Shown: positions 17,015 to 27,563, numbered from the stretch's first letter. The stretch is DNA of 64,000 nucleotides from an uncultured Eubacteriales bacterium (GCA_934546985.1 CAKTEE010000001.1:1-64000), one strand, 5' to 3'. Made by a program: numbers and translations. Notes: generated by a model not told the origin, from the letters alone.

Positions 17015-17043
17015 TTGCTTTTTTATTTTTTTTATGCTATAAT
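17015..17043 (+). promoter_or_regulatory. Promoter of the rimP-nusA-infB operon
   Basis: TTGCTT at 17015-17020 and TATAAT at 17038-17043 with a 17-base spacer. Transcription would begin about 20 bases before the leader hairpin. Confidence 0.75.
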
Positions 17044-17068
17044 ATTCCATGTTGAATCTGTGTAGTAG

Positions 17069-17092
17069 GAAGAGTGGGGCAACCCGCTCTTC
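17069..17092 (+). promoter_or_regulatory. Leader hairpin upstream of rimP
   Basis: A 10-bp stem GAAGAGTGGG/CCCGCTCTTC is capped by a GCAA tetraloop (GNRA type), then a pyrimidine-rich CTTTTG run. I recall similar GAGTGGG hairpins before rimP/ylxS in other Firmicutes. It may be a protein-binding leader element for autogenous control of this operon. Confidence 0.6.
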
Positions 17093-17141
17093 TCTTTTGT
17101 TTAAAATGAATCGGGAAGCCGAGAATAAAGCGAGGGTTTTT

Positions 17142-17639
17142 ATGGCAGAAAAGGGGAAAAATAAAGGAAAGAATACAGTTGCAGTTGTCTGGGACATCGT
17201 TGAACCAATCGCAGAAAGCTTAGGCCTTGTTCTTTGGGATATTCGTTTTGTTAAGGAAGGGGCTTCATGGTTTCTGCGTTTGTTTATTGATAAGGAAGGC
17301 GGCATCACTATGGATGACTGCGTTGATTTCAGCCATGCAGTTGATAAACCGCTGGATGATGCGGACCCCATTGACCAGAGCTATTATATGGAGGTTTCCT
17401 CTCCGGGGCTTCAGCGTCAGCTGACCCGTGATTTTCATTTTGACATTTGCGGCGGAAAGCCTGTATTAGTGCATTTAATTCGTCCCAGAGAAAGCCAGCG
17501 GGATTTCCGCGGTATTCTGGAAGGAATGACAGACGGGATGATTACAATTAAGGATAACAGCGGGGAAACGCTTTGCTTTAAGAAAGAAGAAACCGCATCC
17601 GTACGTTTAGATGATATTGATTTTGGAGGACAGGATTAA
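17142..17639 (+). CDS. rimP: Ribosome maturation factor RimP
   Basis: A 165-residue cytosolic factor for 30S maturation. The N-terminal domain shows IVEPIAESLGLVLWDIRFVKEG and DDCVDFSHAVDKPLDD, followed by YYMEVSSPGLQRQLTR, the family signature. The C-terminal domain is an SH3-like fold (RDFRGILEGM). Start ATG 17142 has GCGAGGG upstream; the frame extends farther upstream over the leader hairpin, which argues against earlier starts. First gene of the nusA operon. Confidence 0.95.
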   Translation: MAEKGKNKGKNTVAVVWDIVEPIAESLGLVLWDIRFVKEGASWFLRLFIDKEGGITMDDCVDFSHAVDKPLDDADPIDQSYYMEVSSPGLQRQLTRDFHFDICGGKPVLVHLIRPRESQRDFRGILEGMTDGMITIKDNSGETLCFKKEETASVRLDDIDFGGQD

Positions 17640-17640
17640 A

Positions 17641-18690
17641 ATGAACAGCGAATTTTTTGAAGCGGTCAAATTGCTTGAGAAAGAAAAGGGAATCCCGGCA
17701 GAATATTTATATGATAAGATAAAAAGCGCCATTGTTGTTGCAGTAAAGCATGATTATAACGGCAAGGATATTGTTTACTGTGAAATTGACCCTGAAAAAC
17801 AGATAGTGGACGTTTGTGTCCATAAAAATGTTGTTACAGAAGTTACAGACCCGGATACGGAGATTTTAATAGACGACGCAAGAAAATATGATAAAAAGGC
17901 TGTACCGGGCGGCGTTGTGGAGATCAAGCTGGAACCTAAGCAGTTCGGTCGCATTGCCGCGCAGACAGCAAAGCACGTTATCCGTCAAGGAATCCGTGAA
18001 GCAGAGCGTGGTCAGCAGATGCAGGAGTTTCAGAGCAGGCATCAGGAACTGGTAACAGCAAAGGTACAGCAGGTTGATTTGCGCACCGGTAATGCAACAT
18101 TAGAAATTGGCCGTGCTGAAGCATTACTTCCCAAGAGTGAGCAAGTTCCCGGAGAGGTGCTTCAGGAAGGCGATATGATTAAAGTTTATGTTGTAGATGT
18201 AAAGGATACGGAAAAAGGTCCGAAAGCAATGATTTCCCGTACCCATCCGGGGCTGGTGAAACGGCTGTTTGAAATGGAAGTACCGGAAATTTATGATGGT
18301 ACAGTAGAAATCAAGGCTGTTTCCCGTGAGGCAGGCTCCCGTACAAAGCTCGCCGTTTACAGCCGAGACCAGGATGTTGACCCGGTCGGCGCATGTATTG
18401 GTCCTCGCGGGGCCCGCGTCGGCAAGGTAGTAGAGATTTTGGGCGGAGAAAAAATTGATATTGTAAAGTACAGCGAAAATCCGGAGGAGTTTATTTCTGC
18501 GGCTCTTGCACCGGCGGATGTAATTAGTGTGGAAGTGGATACTGACGGTGCAAAGTCCTGCCATGTTACGGTTCCCGATACACAATTATCTCTGGCAATC
18601 GGCAATAAAGGACAGAATGCAAGGCTTGCTGCAAAACTGACAGGTTGGAAAATTGATATTCGTCCGGAAAGTGGATTTTACGGTGAATAA
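17641..18690 (+). CDS. nusA: Transcription termination/antitermination factor NusA
   Basis: A 349-residue RNA polymerase-binding elongation factor. The N-terminal RNAP-binding domain (MNSEFFEAVKLLEKEKGIP) is followed by an S1 domain (about 135-200), KH1 with VDPVGACIGPRGARV, and KH2 with LAIGNKGQNARLAAKLTGW. As in other Firmicutes it lacks the acidic repeats of E. coli NusA. ATG 17641 follows the rimP stop by one base, with TTGGAGGACAGG upstream. Confidence 0.97.
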   Translation: MNSEFFEAVKLLEKEKGIPAEYLYDKIKSAIVVAVKHDYNGKDIVYCEIDPEKQIVDVCVHKNVVTEVTDPDTEILIDDARKYDKKAVPGGVVEIKLEPKQFGRIAAQTAKHVIRQGIREAERGQQMQEFQSRHQELVTAKVQQVDLRTGNATLEIGRAEALLPKSEQVPGEVLQEGDMIKVYVVDVKDTEKGPKAMISRTHPGLVKRLFEMEVPEIYDGTVEIKAVSREAGSRTKLAVYSRDQDVDPVGACIGPRGARVGKVVEILGGEKIDIVKYSENPEEFISAALAPADVISVEVDTDGAKSCHVTVPDTQLSLAIGNKGQNARLAAKLTGWKIDIRPESGFYGE

Positions 18691-18799
18691 ATTTTAACCC
18701 ATAACGGCATAAAGGTTATATTTCTGCCAAAACAGGGCTATAATTCCATTAGAAAACATGCTTTTATAAAAATTCCGCGTAAGGAAGGTGGGAGATACC

Positions 18800-19072
18800 A
18801 TGCAAGCAAAACGTGTACCCATGCGTATGTGTACTGGGTGCGGTGAAATGAAACCTAAAAAAGAACTGGTGCGTGTTGTAAAGAGTCCGGAAGGGGAAAT
18901 TTCCCTTGATTTGACAGGGCGTAAACCCGGACGGGGCGCTTATGTCTGCAAAAACGCAGAGTGCCTGAAAAAGGCAAGAAAAACACGGCGTTTTGAGCGG
19001 GCATTCTCCTGCGGAATTCCTGATGAGGTTTATGGGCGTATGGAGGAGGAAATGCTGTCGTATGAATCATAA
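18800..19072 (+). CDS. rnpM: RNase P modulator RnpM (YlxR)
   Basis: A 90-residue small RNA-binding protein. The family signature MRMCTGCGEMKPKKELVRVV and GRKPGRGAYVC with a CxxC pair is clear. YlxR has been linked to RNase P modulation in Gram-positives. ATG 18800 has GGTGGGAG upstream. Its end overlaps the start of ylxQ. It lies at its canonical place between nusA and ylxQ-infB. Confidence 0.93.
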   Translation: MQAKRVPMRMCTGCGEMKPKKELVRVVKSPEGEISLDLTGRKPGRGAYVCKNAECLKKARKTRRFERAFSCGIPDEVYGRMEEEMLSYES

Positions 19073-19391
19073 GCTTCTGCAGCTTCTCGGAATGGCGCGC
19101 AAAGCGAACCGGCTGTCACTGGGGCATGACGCGGCCCTGGAAGCCGTACTTGCGAAAAAAGCAAGACTGTGCGTTTTTGCATCAGACGCTTCCGAGCGGT
19201 TGGAAAGGGAATTTGCCCGCGCGGCGCGGGATTATGAAGATGAGCTGAAAATAATACGGATACCGTTTACCATTCAGGAAATCCGCGGAGCAGTTGGTTA
19301 CAAAGCGGGCGTGCTGGCGGTGAATGACGACGGTTTTGCAAAAGCGGTACGGAAATTGTACCTTGAGACACAGGAGGGAATGCCTTTATGA
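19062..19391 (+). CDS. L7Ae-family RNA-binding protein YlxQ
   Basis: A 109-residue L7Ae/L30e/S12e/Gadd45 fold protein that likely binds kink-turn RNA. Visible marks: [27 protein letters not shown] and [13 protein letters not shown]. It overlaps rnpM by 11 bases and infB by 4, suggesting coupled translation. The chosen ATG has GGAGGAAATGCTGTCGT upstream. Confidence 0.88.
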   Translation: MNHKLLQLLGMARKANRLSLGHDAALEAVLAKKARLCVFASDASERLEREFARAARDYEDELKIIRIPFTIQEIRGAVGYKAGVLAVNDDGFAKAVRKLYLETQEGMPL

Positions 19392-21781
19392 TGATTAAAT
19401 ACAGAGTGCATGAGGTTGCAAAGGATTTTGACAGGCCGAGCAAAGAAGTAGTAGATTTGCTTGGGCAGTATTTTGAAGGTCAGAAAAAACATATGACAGC
19501 GCTGAATGAGGATGAGCTGAATATCGTTTTTGAAACTTATACTCAAAAAAATGCAGCGTCGGATTTCAGTGAGTATTTTGCGACGGCAAATCGTCCGGAA
19601 CAGACTGCTGCACCGGCGAAGCCTGTTGCGGATGGTGTGAAAAAAGAAAAAACAAAGCCTGCTGCCGGAAAAGCGCCGCAGACAAAAGCGGAGGGCGGAA
19701 AGCAGACGAACAAACAGCCGGCGAAGCAACAGAATAATAACCGTCCTGTGCAGCAGAATAATAATGCAGGGAATAACCAGTCCGGACCAAAATCCGGTTA
19801 CTCTGCAATGGGCAACGTTCGTCATGTAGATACGCGTACAGTTAATGTTAATCTGGATAAATATAATCCCAAATATGAACAAATTGCCCCTGCAAATAAA
19901 ATGCGCGATACGGGCGTAAATAAACAGAAAATCAATCAGCGTTCCCGCGACCGTCAGAGGGGAAAATATGGTCGCAGAGAGACGGAAGCAGAACGCCTGA
20001 AACGTATTGCGGCAGAACGTGCGAAAAAACCTCAGATTGTTGCGGCTATCGGTGAAGAAATTACTGTCGGTGAATTTGCGGCAATGCTGAAAGTAACTGC
20101 GGCAGAGGTTATAAAGAAACTGATTCCGCTGGGGGTTATGGCGGCAATTAACGATACAATTGACTTTGATACTGCTGAGCTTGTTGGTGAAGAACTGGGC
20201 GCCAAGGTGGAGCATGAGGTTGTTGTAACCATTGAAGACCGCATTATTGATGACAGTGAAGATAAGGAAGAAGACCTTATCCCCCGCAGCCCGGTTGTCT
20301 GCGTTATGGGTCATGTTGACCATGGTAAAACTTCTTTGCTGGATGCGATACGCAACACAAATGTAACTACTACGGAAGCCGGAGGGATTACCCAGCATAT
20401 TGGTGCATACCGCGTCAGGGTCGGGGATGGTGAAATTACATTCCTTGATACTCCGGGACATGAAGCATTTACTGCAATGCGTGCCCGTGGGGCAATGGCA
20501 ACGGATATTGCAGTCCTTGTAGTTGCGGCGGACGACGGAATTATGCCCCAGACGGTTGAAGCCATTAATCATGCGAAAGCGGCAGGGGTAACTGTTATTG
20601 TTGCGATTAATAAAATTGACAAACCGGATATTACAACAGACCGCATTATGCAGCAGTTGACAGAATATGAGCTTGTTCCGGAGGAATGGGGCGGCGATAC
20701 CATTTGTGTTCCGGTTTCTGCAAAGCAGAATATGAATATTGATAAGCTCCTGGAAGCAGTTCAGCTTGCCGCAGAGATGAAGGAACTGAAAGCCAATCCG
20801 AATCGGGCGGCGAAGGGTATTGTTATTGAAGCACGTCTGGATAAAGCGCGCGGACCGATTGCAACTCTGCTGATACAGAACGGTACACTGAAAACCGGTG
20901 ATGTTATTGTTGCGGGTACAGCGGTTGGCCGTGTTCGTGTGATGACAAATGACCGCGGCGAAAAGGTGGAAGAAGCAGGTCCAAGTGTTCCGGTCGAGGT
21001 TATGGGTCTTGCAGAAGTACCTACCGGCGGCGATATTTTCAATGTTGTCAGTGATGAGCGCCTTGCCAGAGAGCTTGTTGAACAGCGGAAACAGCAGGCA
21101 AAGGAAGAAGTATTCAGCAGCATGCAGAAAGTAACGCTGGATAATCTTTTCTCCCAGATGGAAGAAGGAGAAATCAAAGAACTGAATATTATCATCAAAG
21201 CCGATGTGCAGGGTTCTGTAGAAGCAGTGCGTCAGTCTTTGATGAAGCTTTCCAATGATGAAGTCCGCGTCCGTGTAATTCATGGCGGTGTGGGCGCTAT
21301 TAATGAGTCTGATGTTATGCTTGCAAGCGCATCCGGTGCAATCATTGTTGGCTTTAATGTCCGTCCCGACCCGATTGCAAGGGAAGCCGCAGAACGTGAT
21401 GGCATTGATATGCGTACCTACCGTATCATTTACCAATGTATTGAGGAAATTCAGGCGGCAATGAAAGGAATGCTCGCACCGAAAACACGTGAGGTTGAGC
21501 TTGGGCGTGCGGAAGTGCGTCAGGTTTATAAAATTTCCAATGTTGGTACAGTTTCCGGTGTATATATATTGGATGGTAAAATTACCCGCAATTCTCAAAT
21601 CCGTGTGGTACGTGAAGGCATTGTTGTTGCTGAGGATGAAATTAAATCCTTGAAAAGGTTTAAGGATGATGCAAAAGAAGTTGCCGCCGGTTATGAATGC
21701 GGCGTTGGTTTGGAAAAATTCAATGATACTAAGGAAGGCGATATCTTCGAAGCATTTATTATCGAAGAATACCGCGATTAA
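19388..21781 (+). CDS. infB: Translation initiation factor IF-2
   Basis: A 797-residue GTPase that brings fMet-tRNA to the 30S subunit. The short N-terminal IF2N domain ([13 protein letters not shown], about 1-55) is followed by a Lys/Ala/Gln/Asn-rich linker (65-200) and a second IF2N ([18 protein letters not shown]). The G domain has [12 protein letters not shown] near residue 307, DTPGHEAF and NKID. Domains II, III and IV follow ([25 protein letters not shown]). Compact for the family but complete. Confidence 0.98.
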   Translation: MMIKYRVHEVAKDFDRPSKEVVDLLGQYFEGQKKHMTALNEDELNIVFETYTQKNAASDFSEYFATANRPEQTAAPAKPVADGVKKEKTKPAAGKAPQTKAEGGKQTNKQPAKQQNNNRPVQQNNNAGNNQSGPKSGYSAMGNVRHVDTRTVNVNLDKYNPKYEQIAPANKMRDTGVNKQKINQRSRDRQRGKYGRRETEAERLKRIAAERAKKPQIVAAIGEEITVGEFAAMLKVTAAEVIKKLIPLGVMAAINDTIDFDTAELVGEELGAKVEHEVVVTIEDRIIDDSEDKEEDLIPRSPVVCVMGHVDHGKTSLLDAIRNTNVTTTEAGGITQHIGAYRVRVGDGEITFLDTPGHEAFTAMRARGAMATDIAVLVVAADDGIMPQTVEAINHAKAAGVTVIVAINKIDKPDITTDRIMQQLTEYELVPEEWGGDTICVPVSAKQNMNIDKLLEAVQLAAEMKELKANPNRAAKGIVIEARLDKARGPIATLLIQNGTLKTGDVIVAGTAVGRVRVMTNDRGEKVEEAGPSVPVEVMGLAEVPTGGDIFNVVSDERLARELVEQRKQQAKEEVFSSMQKVTLDNLFSQMEEGEIKELNIIIKADVQGSVEAVRQSLMKLSNDEVRVRVIHGGVGAINESDVMLASASGAIIVGFNVRPDPIAREAAERDGIDMRTYRIIYQCIEEIQAAMKGMLAPKTREVELGRAEVRQVYKISNVGTVSGVYILDGKITRNSQIRVVREGIVVAEDEIKSLKRFKDDAKEVAAGYECGVGLEKFNDTKEGDIFEAFIIEEYRD

Positions 21782-21804
21782 GGAAGATAAAGAGGGGGAA
21801 CCCC

Positions 21805-22176
21805 ATGGCAGGTTATCGTATCGACCGTACATCGGAAGATATTAAAAGAGAAATTATTGATATTATGCGGGATTTAAAAGACCCGAGGATTCATGGGATG
21901 CTGACGGTAGTGCGGGTAGAGGTATCCAATGACCTTTCTTATGCAAAAGCATACATCAGTGCAATGGAAGGAATAGAAACTGCAACAGAGTCGGTAAAAG
22001 GATTAAATTCTGCGGCAGGATATGTCCGCAGGGAACTGGGCACGCGCCTGCACCTGCGCAAAGCGCCGGAAATTAAGTTTATTGCGGATGATTCCATTGC
22101 GTATGGCATGGAAATTTCCAGAAAACTCAAAGATATAGCAAACGAGAAAACGGAGAGTGAAAAGGTTGAGAATTAA
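21805..22176 (+). CDS. rbfA: Ribosome-binding factor A
   Basis: A 123-residue KH-like protein for late 30S maturation. Signature stretches: RTSEDIKREIIDIMRDLKDPR, LTVVRVEVSNDLSYAKAYIS and LGTRLHLRKAPEIKFIADDS. Full length. GAGGGGGAACCCC precedes the ATG. The 3' end overlaps the next gene by 20 bases. Confidence 0.96.
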   Translation: MAGYRIDRTSEDIKREIIDIMRDLKDPRIHGMLTVVRVEVSNDLSYAKAYISAMEGIETATESVKGLNSAAGYVRRELGTRLHLRKAPEIKFIADDSIAYGMEISRKLKDIANEKTESEKVEN

Positions 22177-23122
22177 TGTGAAAGATACCGCGGCATTGCT
22201 TGCGGGGTTGGATAACGTTTTGATTCTCACTCATGCCAATCCGGATGGTGATACTTTGGGCTGCGGCTTTGCACTTTGCCGCGCCCTTCTCCGCATGGGC
22301 AAAAAGGTGCGGGTCGCTTGTTCAGACGAAATTCCTCAAAAATATGAATACATGTTTCAGGGGATGAATATGCCGGAGTTTGAGCCGGAACATATTATTG
22401 CAGTAGATGTTGCGGATACAAAGCTGATTGGCCGTACATTAAAGGAATATAAGGAGCGTATAGAGCTTTGTATTGACCACCATGCTTCCAATTTGCTTTA
22501 TGCGCCCCAAACCCTGCTTGATGCGGAAGCAGGTGCGGCGGCGGAAATTATTTATCAGGTAATTCAGGAATTGGGTGTTCCTTTTGATAAAGGAATGGCG
22601 GATTGTATTTATACAGGCTTGTCTACAGATACCGGCTGTTTCCGTTATGCCAATGCAACAGCACGCACCTACCGTATTGCCGCAGAGATGATTGAGGCCG
22701 GTGCAGACAGCGCTGAAATTAACCGCATTATGTTTGAAACAAAATCCAAAGCTTATGTCCGGCTGGAAAAAATGGCAATGGATACGCTGGAATTGTATTT
22801 TAACGATGCCTGTGCAGTAATTACCCTAACGCAGGTAATGTATCATTCCAGCGGGTTGCAGGATAATGAATCGGAAGGCATTGCCGCATTACCCAGGCAG
22901 ATAGAAGGGGTGGTAGTGGGCGTAACCTTGCGTGAGCGTGTTGAGGGCGGCTATAAAGCGTCCGTTCGCACGCATGCTCCGGTAGACGCTTCCCTTATTT
23001 GCCAGCAGATGGGCGGCGGCGGACATGCTCGTGCGGCGGGTTGTCAAATAAAAGACACTTTGGAAAATGCAAAGAAAATGATACTTTCTAATATACAAAA
23101 AGCTTTGGAGGGAACCCTATGA
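22157..23122 (+). CDS. nrnA: DHH-family phosphoesterase, NrnA-like oligoribonuclease/pAp phosphatase
   Basis: A 321-residue DHH-DHHA1 protein. Metal-binding motifs visible: ILTHANPDGDTLG near residue 25, AVDVAD, IDHHASN near residue 108 and STDTGCFRYAN. The C-terminal DHHA1 domain carries GGGGHARAAGC. Enzymes of this type degrade nanoRNA and dephosphorylate pAp. Start is GTG 22157 inside rbfA, with AACGGAGAGTG before it. Its place between rbfA and truB is usual for Firmicutes. Confidence 0.92.
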   Translation: MKRLRINVKDTAALLAGLDNVLILTHANPDGDTLGCGFALCRALLRMGKKVRVACSDEIPQKYEYMFQGMNMPEFEPEHIIAVDVADTKLIGRTLKEYKERIELCIDHHASNLLYAPQTLLDAEAGAAAEIIYQVIQELGVPFDKGMADCIYTGLSTDTGCFRYANATARTYRIAAEMIEAGADSAEINRIMFETKSKAYVRLEKMAMDTLELYFNDACAVITLTQVMYHSSGLQDNESEGIAALPRQIEGVVVGVTLRERVEGGYKASVRTHAPVDASLICQQMGGGGHARAAGCQIKDTLENAKKMILSNIQKALEGTL

Positions 23123-24030
23123 CAGGTATCGTCTGTCTGGATAAGCCTTCAGGGCTTACTTCTTTTGGCGCGGCAGCGCGTATGCGCCGTATTGCAGGTG
23201 AAAAAAAAATTGGTCATTGCGGGACGCTGGACCCAATGGCGACAGGGGTTTTGCCCCTGCTGCTGGGCGGAGCGACCCGCTTTCTTGAATTACTGCCGGA
23301 ATCAGGCAAAGCATACCGCGCAGTCATCCGGTTAGGGCTGGTTACAGATACATTGGATATTACAGGCAAGGTTTTAGCGGAACGGCCTGCTTCGGTTACG
23401 GCGGCGCAAGTAGCGGGAGTTTTGAATGGATTCCGCGGGGACATTATGCAGGTACCACCCATGTATTCTGCAATCAGCCGCGGCGGTGTTCGGCTTTATG
23501 AGCTTGCAAGGCAGGGGATTGAAGTGGAACGGGAAGCCCGTCCTGTAACCATTTCAAAATTAGAATTGGTCAGTGCAGATGAACAAGCGCAGGAATTTGT
23601 ATTGGATGTGGAATGCACAAAAGGGACTTACATCCGTTCTTTAGCACAGGATATCGGCGAAAAGCTTGGCTGTGGCGCTGTTTTGGCACAGTTGTGCCGG
23701 ACCTTTGCGGCTGGTTTCCCACTAAAACAGTGTGTAACGTTAGAGCAGGCACAGCAGTTAAAAGAAGAAAACCGTTTTCATGAATGTCTGATTCCTCTGG
23801 AAGAAGCCTTGGAAGTTTATCCCATGGTTTCAGTTACGCAGGCGCAGGCAAAGCGTTTTTCCAATGGCGGTGGATTGTCCCTTGACAGGTTGTCTTTGCC
23901 GCAGCGGGCAGAGGGCTATATACGGGTGTTCAGAGAAGGTTTGTTTTTAGGGTTGGGCGAGGTTCGCAGTGATTTGCAGGAACTTTCTGTAAAACGAGTT
24001 TTAGTCAGGGAGGGAACAGTATGCAAATAG
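23119..24030 (+). CDS. truB: tRNA pseudouridine(55) synthase TruB
   Basis: A 303-residue enzyme that makes pseudouridine 55 in the tRNA T loop. The catalytic aspartate is in KIGHCGTLDPMATGVLPL near residue 37. KAYRAVIRLGLVTDTLDITG, PPMYSAI and CTKGTYIRSLAQDIGEKLG are further motifs. The C-terminal domain resembles PUA. It overlaps nrnA by 4 bases and ribF by 10. Confidence 0.96.
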   Translation: MTGIVCLDKPSGLTSFGAAARMRRIAGEKKIGHCGTLDPMATGVLPLLLGGATRFLELLPESGKAYRAVIRLGLVTDTLDITGKVLAERPASVTAAQVAGVLNGFRGDIMQVPPMYSAISRGGVRLYELARQGIEVEREARPVTISKLELVSADEQAQEFVLDVECTKGTYIRSLAQDIGEKLGCGAVLAQLCRTFAAGFPLKQCVTLEQAQQLKEENRFHECLIPLEEALEVYPMVSVTQAQAKRFSNGGGLSLDRLSLPQRAEGYIRVFREGLFLGLGEVRSDLQELSVKRVLVREGTVCK

Positions 24031-24971
24031 AAGCATTGCCGGCTCAGCCGCCGTGTCGGGGGACGGCTGTTGCTCTCGGCAGTTTTGATGGCGTACACCG
24101 TGGGCATCAGGCAGTAATTCATCTCGCGGCTGAATTTCAGGCGAAAGGTATGCTGCCATGTGTACTCAGTTTTTATCCTCATCCTGCGGCAGTGCTGAAT
24201 GGCGCTGCACCTCCGGCATTGATTACCCCCGTTTTGCGTTGCGAGGCATATGCAAAGGCCGGTGCGCAGGCGGCGTATGAGGTTGATTTTTATTCTGTTT
24301 GTGATATGGATCCTCGACAGTTTGTAACGGAAATTTTGATAGGTAAACTGAACGCCAAAGCAGTATGCTGCGGATTTAATTTTCGGTTTGGGAAACATGG
24401 GGCAGGCACGCCTGAACTTTTGCGGGAATTGTGCGGGGAATACGGATTGGAACTTCGAATCGCCCCGTCTATTGTATATGAGGGCAGTCCGGTGTCTTCT
24501 ACACGTATTCGTGCGGCGATAGAGAACGGAGATTTACCCTTGGCAAATGCCATGATTGGCAGGCCCTTTGCTTATGATTTTGAGGTGGTTATGGGCGATC
24601 GGAGGGGCAGAACGCTGGGATCGCCTACAATTAATCAGGAATTCCCTGAAAATTTTATTTTACCGCGTTTTGGTGTTTATGCAGGCAGGGCATGGGTTGA
24701 CGACCAATGGAAATGCGCTGTCGTTAATTTTGGTATCCGTCCTACATTCAGTCTGCCGCGTCCTCGGTCAGAGGCATATATACTGGATTATTCCGGTGAT
24801 TTGTATGGATACCATATCAAAGTGCAGCTTTTGGAGTACCTCCGCGGGGAAATGAAGTTTGACGGTGTGGAACGGTTGAAGCAGCAGATTACTGCTGATG
24901 CATCTGCCGCACGAAAGGTATTTTTGCAATTTGCAAGTGAGGAGGGCAGGAGATTGGATGAAAAAAATTAA
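24021..24971 (+). CDS. ribF: Bifunctional riboflavin kinase/FAD synthetase
   Basis: A 316-residue enzyme converting riboflavin to FMN and FAD. The N-terminal nucleotidyltransferase domain has ALGSFDGVHRGHQAVI, CGFNFRFGKHGAG and SSTRIRAAIENGDL. The C-terminal kinase domain has RGRTLGSPTINQEFP (usually LGFPTAN), FGVYAG and AVVNFGIRPTF. The LGSPTIN variant is a small departure from consensus. It overlaps truB and the next gene. Confidence 0.93.
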   Translation: MQIEALPAQPPCRGTAVALGSFDGVHRGHQAVIHLAAEFQAKGMLPCVLSFYPHPAAVLNGAAPPALITPVLRCEAYAKAGAQAAYEVDFYSVCDMDPRQFVTEILIGKLNAKAVCCGFNFRFGKHGAGTPELLRELCGEYGLELRIAPSIVYEGSPVSSTRIRAAIENGDLPLANAMIGRPFAYDFEVVMGDRRGRTLGSPTINQEFPENFILPRFGVYAGRAWVDDQWKCAVVNFGIRPTFSLPRPRSEAYILDYSGDLYGYHIKVQLLEYLRGEMKFDGVERLKQQITADASAARKVFLQFASEEGRRLDEKN

Positions 24972-25650
24972 AGGGATTTTATTTGATTTTGACGATACAT
25001 TGCAAGATAGGGAGAAAGCGTTTTATGAGTTTTCCTTATGGTTTTTAGATAAATATTTTCCCGGTTTGCCGGAAGAAGAAAAACAGAAACGTGTTCATTT
25101 TATGGATGTAAATATGGATGGCGGATACAAAAAACGCCCGCTGTATTTTTCTGAGCTGAAACAAGCATGGGGATGGGATAACAGTCCATCTTTGCAGGCG
25201 TTGGAGGATGAATATAATGACCGTCTTCCGATACATACGGTTTTGTTTCCTGATACAGTCCAAACATTGAAAATTCTGCGGGAAAGGGGCTACCTGCTTG
25301 GTGTGGTAACCAATGGCTTTGCACCTTTACAGCATAAAAAGTTGGATTACAGCGGTATCCGCGAATATTTTAAGACGATTGTTGTTTCTGGTGATTATCC
25401 GTATGCAAAGCCGGATGCACGGCTATTTCTGAAAGCGGCGCAGGATATGGGATTACAGCCCGAGGCGCTTGCCATGGTTGGCGACCATCCGGTTAATGAT
25501 ATTCAGGGAGCGCAGGGGGCGGGTATGTTCCCTGTTTGGATGAAGTATGGTTTTTTCAGCAACCGGCCGCCGGAAAAAATAACGGCGGTAGAAACCATGA
25601 CGGGGCTTTTGGATATTTTTAAAGGCAGTGATAAGGAAATCTTGTTGTAA
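24958..25650 (+). CDS. HAD-family hydrolase, YjjG-like nucleotidase
   Basis: A 230-residue HAD phosphatase. Motif I is FDFDDTLQD, motif II is VVTNGF, then a conserved Lys in YAKPDARLF, and motif IV is MVGDHPVNDIQGAQGAG. The helical cap matches the YjjG branch of noncanonical pyrimidine nucleotidases, though substrate cannot be fixed from sequence. ATG 24958 overlaps the ribF stop by 14 bases and has GAGGGCAGGAG upstream. It could act on flavin or nucleotide phosphates given its ribF coupling, which is speculative. Confidence 0.85.
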   Translation: MKKIKGILFDFDDTLQDREKAFYEFSLWFLDKYFPGLPEEEKQKRVHFMDVNMDGGYKKRPLYFSELKQAWGWDNSPSLQALEDEYNDRLPIHTVLFPDTVQTLKILRERGYLLGVVTNGFAPLQHKKLDYSGIREYFKTIVVSGDYPYAKPDARLFLKAAQDMGLQPEALAMVGDHPVNDIQGAQGAGMFPVWMKYGFFSNRPPEKITAVETMTGLLDIFKGSDKEILL

Positions 25651-25708
25651 TCTGTTAGATTATGTTAAAATAAAGGTATGGTTTGAGAAACACAAATGAG
25701 GTGATGTT

Positions 25709-27517
25709 TTGTCGCAGGCAATGGAGAATATACGGAATTTTTGTATCATTGCACATATTGACCATGGTAAATCTACCCTCGCTGACCGTTTACTGGAAAT
25801 TACGCAGTCGGTTGCCCTTCGGGATATGTCCGAACAGCTTTTGGACAGTATGGATTTGGAGAGGGAACGCGGCATTACCATAAAAGCCCATGCGGTGAAA
25901 TTGGATTATCGGGCAAAAGACGGTAAGACGTATACGCTGAACCTGATTGATACCCCCGGTCATGTAGATTTTAATTATGAAGTATCCCGTTCCCTTGCCG
26001 CATGCGAGGGGGCTATTCTGATTATAGACGCGTCGCAGGGTATTGAAGCGCAGACTCTTGCCAATACTTACCTTGCACTGGATCATAATCTGGAAATTAT
26101 TCCGGTTATTAACAAAATTGACCTGCCTGCCGCTGACCCGGAACGGGTAAGTGCAGAAGTGGAGGAAGTTATTGGTTTGCCGTGCCAGGATGCACCGCGC
26201 ATTTCTGCCAAAACAGGCGTTAATGTAGAGCAAGTATTGGAAAAGGTAGTAGAACTTATTCCTCCGCCGCAGGGTGATACCGGTACACCTTTGCGTGCAT
26301 TGGTGTTTGATTCTGTGTATGACAGCTATCGCGGTGTTATTGTTTACGTTCGCATTATGGAGGGAACCATTCAGCCGGGTGATGTAATGCGTATGATGGC
26401 AAATGGCGCGGAGTTTACTGTGGTAGAAGTTGGTTATATGCGTGCGCGTGGAATGGAACCAGCTCAAAAGCTTTGTGCCGGGGAGGTTGGATATATTACT
26501 GCCTCTATTAAAAATGTTTCGGATACCCGTGTTGGCGATACGGTTACATTAGCGTCTAATCCTGCGAAGGAACCGCTGGAAGGCTACCGCGCAGTAAATC
26601 CTATGGTATTCTGCGGTATTTACCCTGCAGATGGTGCGGATTATGAAAATTTAAAGGAAGCGCTGGCGAAGCTTCAGCTGAACGATGCTTCCCTGTCTTT
26701 TGAACCGGAAACCTCCGGTGCCTTGGGTTTTGGTTTCCGTTGTGGTTTCCTCGGTTTGCTCCATTTGGAAATTATTCAGGAACGGCTGGAGCGGGAGTAT
26801 AATCTGGATTTGGTTACTACCGTACCAAGTGTTGTATATAAGATTCATTTAAACGGCGGCGAGATTGTGGAAATAGATAATCCGACCCATTACCCGGATC
26901 CGGGAACGATTCAGTATAGCGAGGAACCAATGACAAGCGCACATATCTATGCCCCGCCGGAATATGTGGGCGGTATTATGGATTTATGTCAGGAACGCCG
27001 CGGCAATTACATCGGTATGACATATCTTGCCGCTGACCGTGTGGATTTACATTATGAACTGCCGCTGAATGAAATTATTTATGATTTCTTTGACTGCTTG
27101 AAATCCCGTACCCGTGGGTATGCTTCCTTTGATTATGAATTGATTGACTATCAAAAGTCTAATTTAGTCAAAATTGATGTGCTTCTGAATGGAGAAACCA
27201 TAGACGCACTTTCTTTTATCATCCATGCAGATAAAGCATATTCCCGTGCGCGCAGGATTGCGGAAAAACTCAAGGATAATATTCCACGGCAAATGTTTGA
27301 AATACCGATTCAAATTGCCATCGGCGGCAAGGTCATTGCCCGTGAAACTGTACGTGCTATGCGTAAAGATGTGCTTGCAAAGTGCTACGGCGGCGATATT
27401 ACCCGTAAAAAGAAGCTTCTGGAGAAACAGAAGGAAGGTAAAAAGAGGATGCGCCATTTTGGATCTGTGGAAGTCCCGCAGGAAGCGTTTATGGCAGTAC
27501 TCAAATTGGATGAATAA
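25709..27517 (+). CDS. lepA: Elongation factor 4 (LepA)
   Basis: A 602-residue translational GTPase. G domain: [16 protein letters not shown], switch [16 protein letters not shown] and [11 protein letters not shown]. Domains II and III follow, then the LepA-specific C-terminal domain with [15 protein letters not shown] [18 protein letters not shown] and [16 protein letters not shown]. The start is TTG 25709 with GAGGTGATG upstream; an ATG 12 bases later is the alternative but is too far from the ribosome binding site. Last gene of this operon. Confidence 0.96.
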   Translation: MSQAMENIRNFCIIAHIDHGKSTLADRLLEITQSVALRDMSEQLLDSMDLERERGITIKAHAVKLDYRAKDGKTYTLNLIDTPGHVDFNYEVSRSLAACEGAILIIDASQGIEAQTLANTYLALDHNLEIIPVINKIDLPAADPERVSAEVEEVIGLPCQDAPRISAKTGVNVEQVLEKVVELIPPPQGDTGTPLRALVFDSVYDSYRGVIVYVRIMEGTIQPGDVMRMMANGAEFTVVEVGYMRARGMEPAQKLCAGEVGYITASIKNVSDTRVGDTVTLASNPAKEPLEGYRAVNPMVFCGIYPADGADYENLKEALAKLQLNDASLSFEPETSGALGFGFRCGFLGLLHLEIIQERLEREYNLDLVTTVPSVVYKIHLNGGEIVEIDNPTHYPDPGTIQYSEEPMTSAHIYAPPEYVGGIMDLCQERRGNYIGMTYLAADRVDLHYELPLNEIIYDFFDCLKSRTRGYASFDYELIDYQKSNLVKIDVLLNGETIDALSFIIHADKAYSRARRIAEKLKDNIPRQMFEIPIQIAIGGKVIARETVRAMRKDVLAKCYGGDITRKKKLLEKQKEGKKRMRHFGSVEVPQEAFMAVLKLDE

Positions 27518-27529
27518 ATATTTATATAT

Positions 27530-27563
27530 GAGGTGTTCGATGATGATTCGAATGCCTCTTTAT
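27530..27563 (+). terminator. Terminator of the nusA-lepA cluster
   Basis: GAGGTGTTCGA pairs with TCGAATGCCTC (two wobbles) and a TTTATTAT tail follows, 12 bases after the lepA stop. Confidence 0.75.

Noticed and set aside
19298..21832. 844-codon open frame on the minus strand across infB
   Set aside because: It is antisense to a textbook infB. The predicted protein is rich in Cys, His, Phe and Asn with no domain, which is typical of the antisense frame of a well-coded gene.
25790..26467. 225-codon minus-strand frame within lepA
   Set aside because: Shadow of lepA with no motif or start signal.
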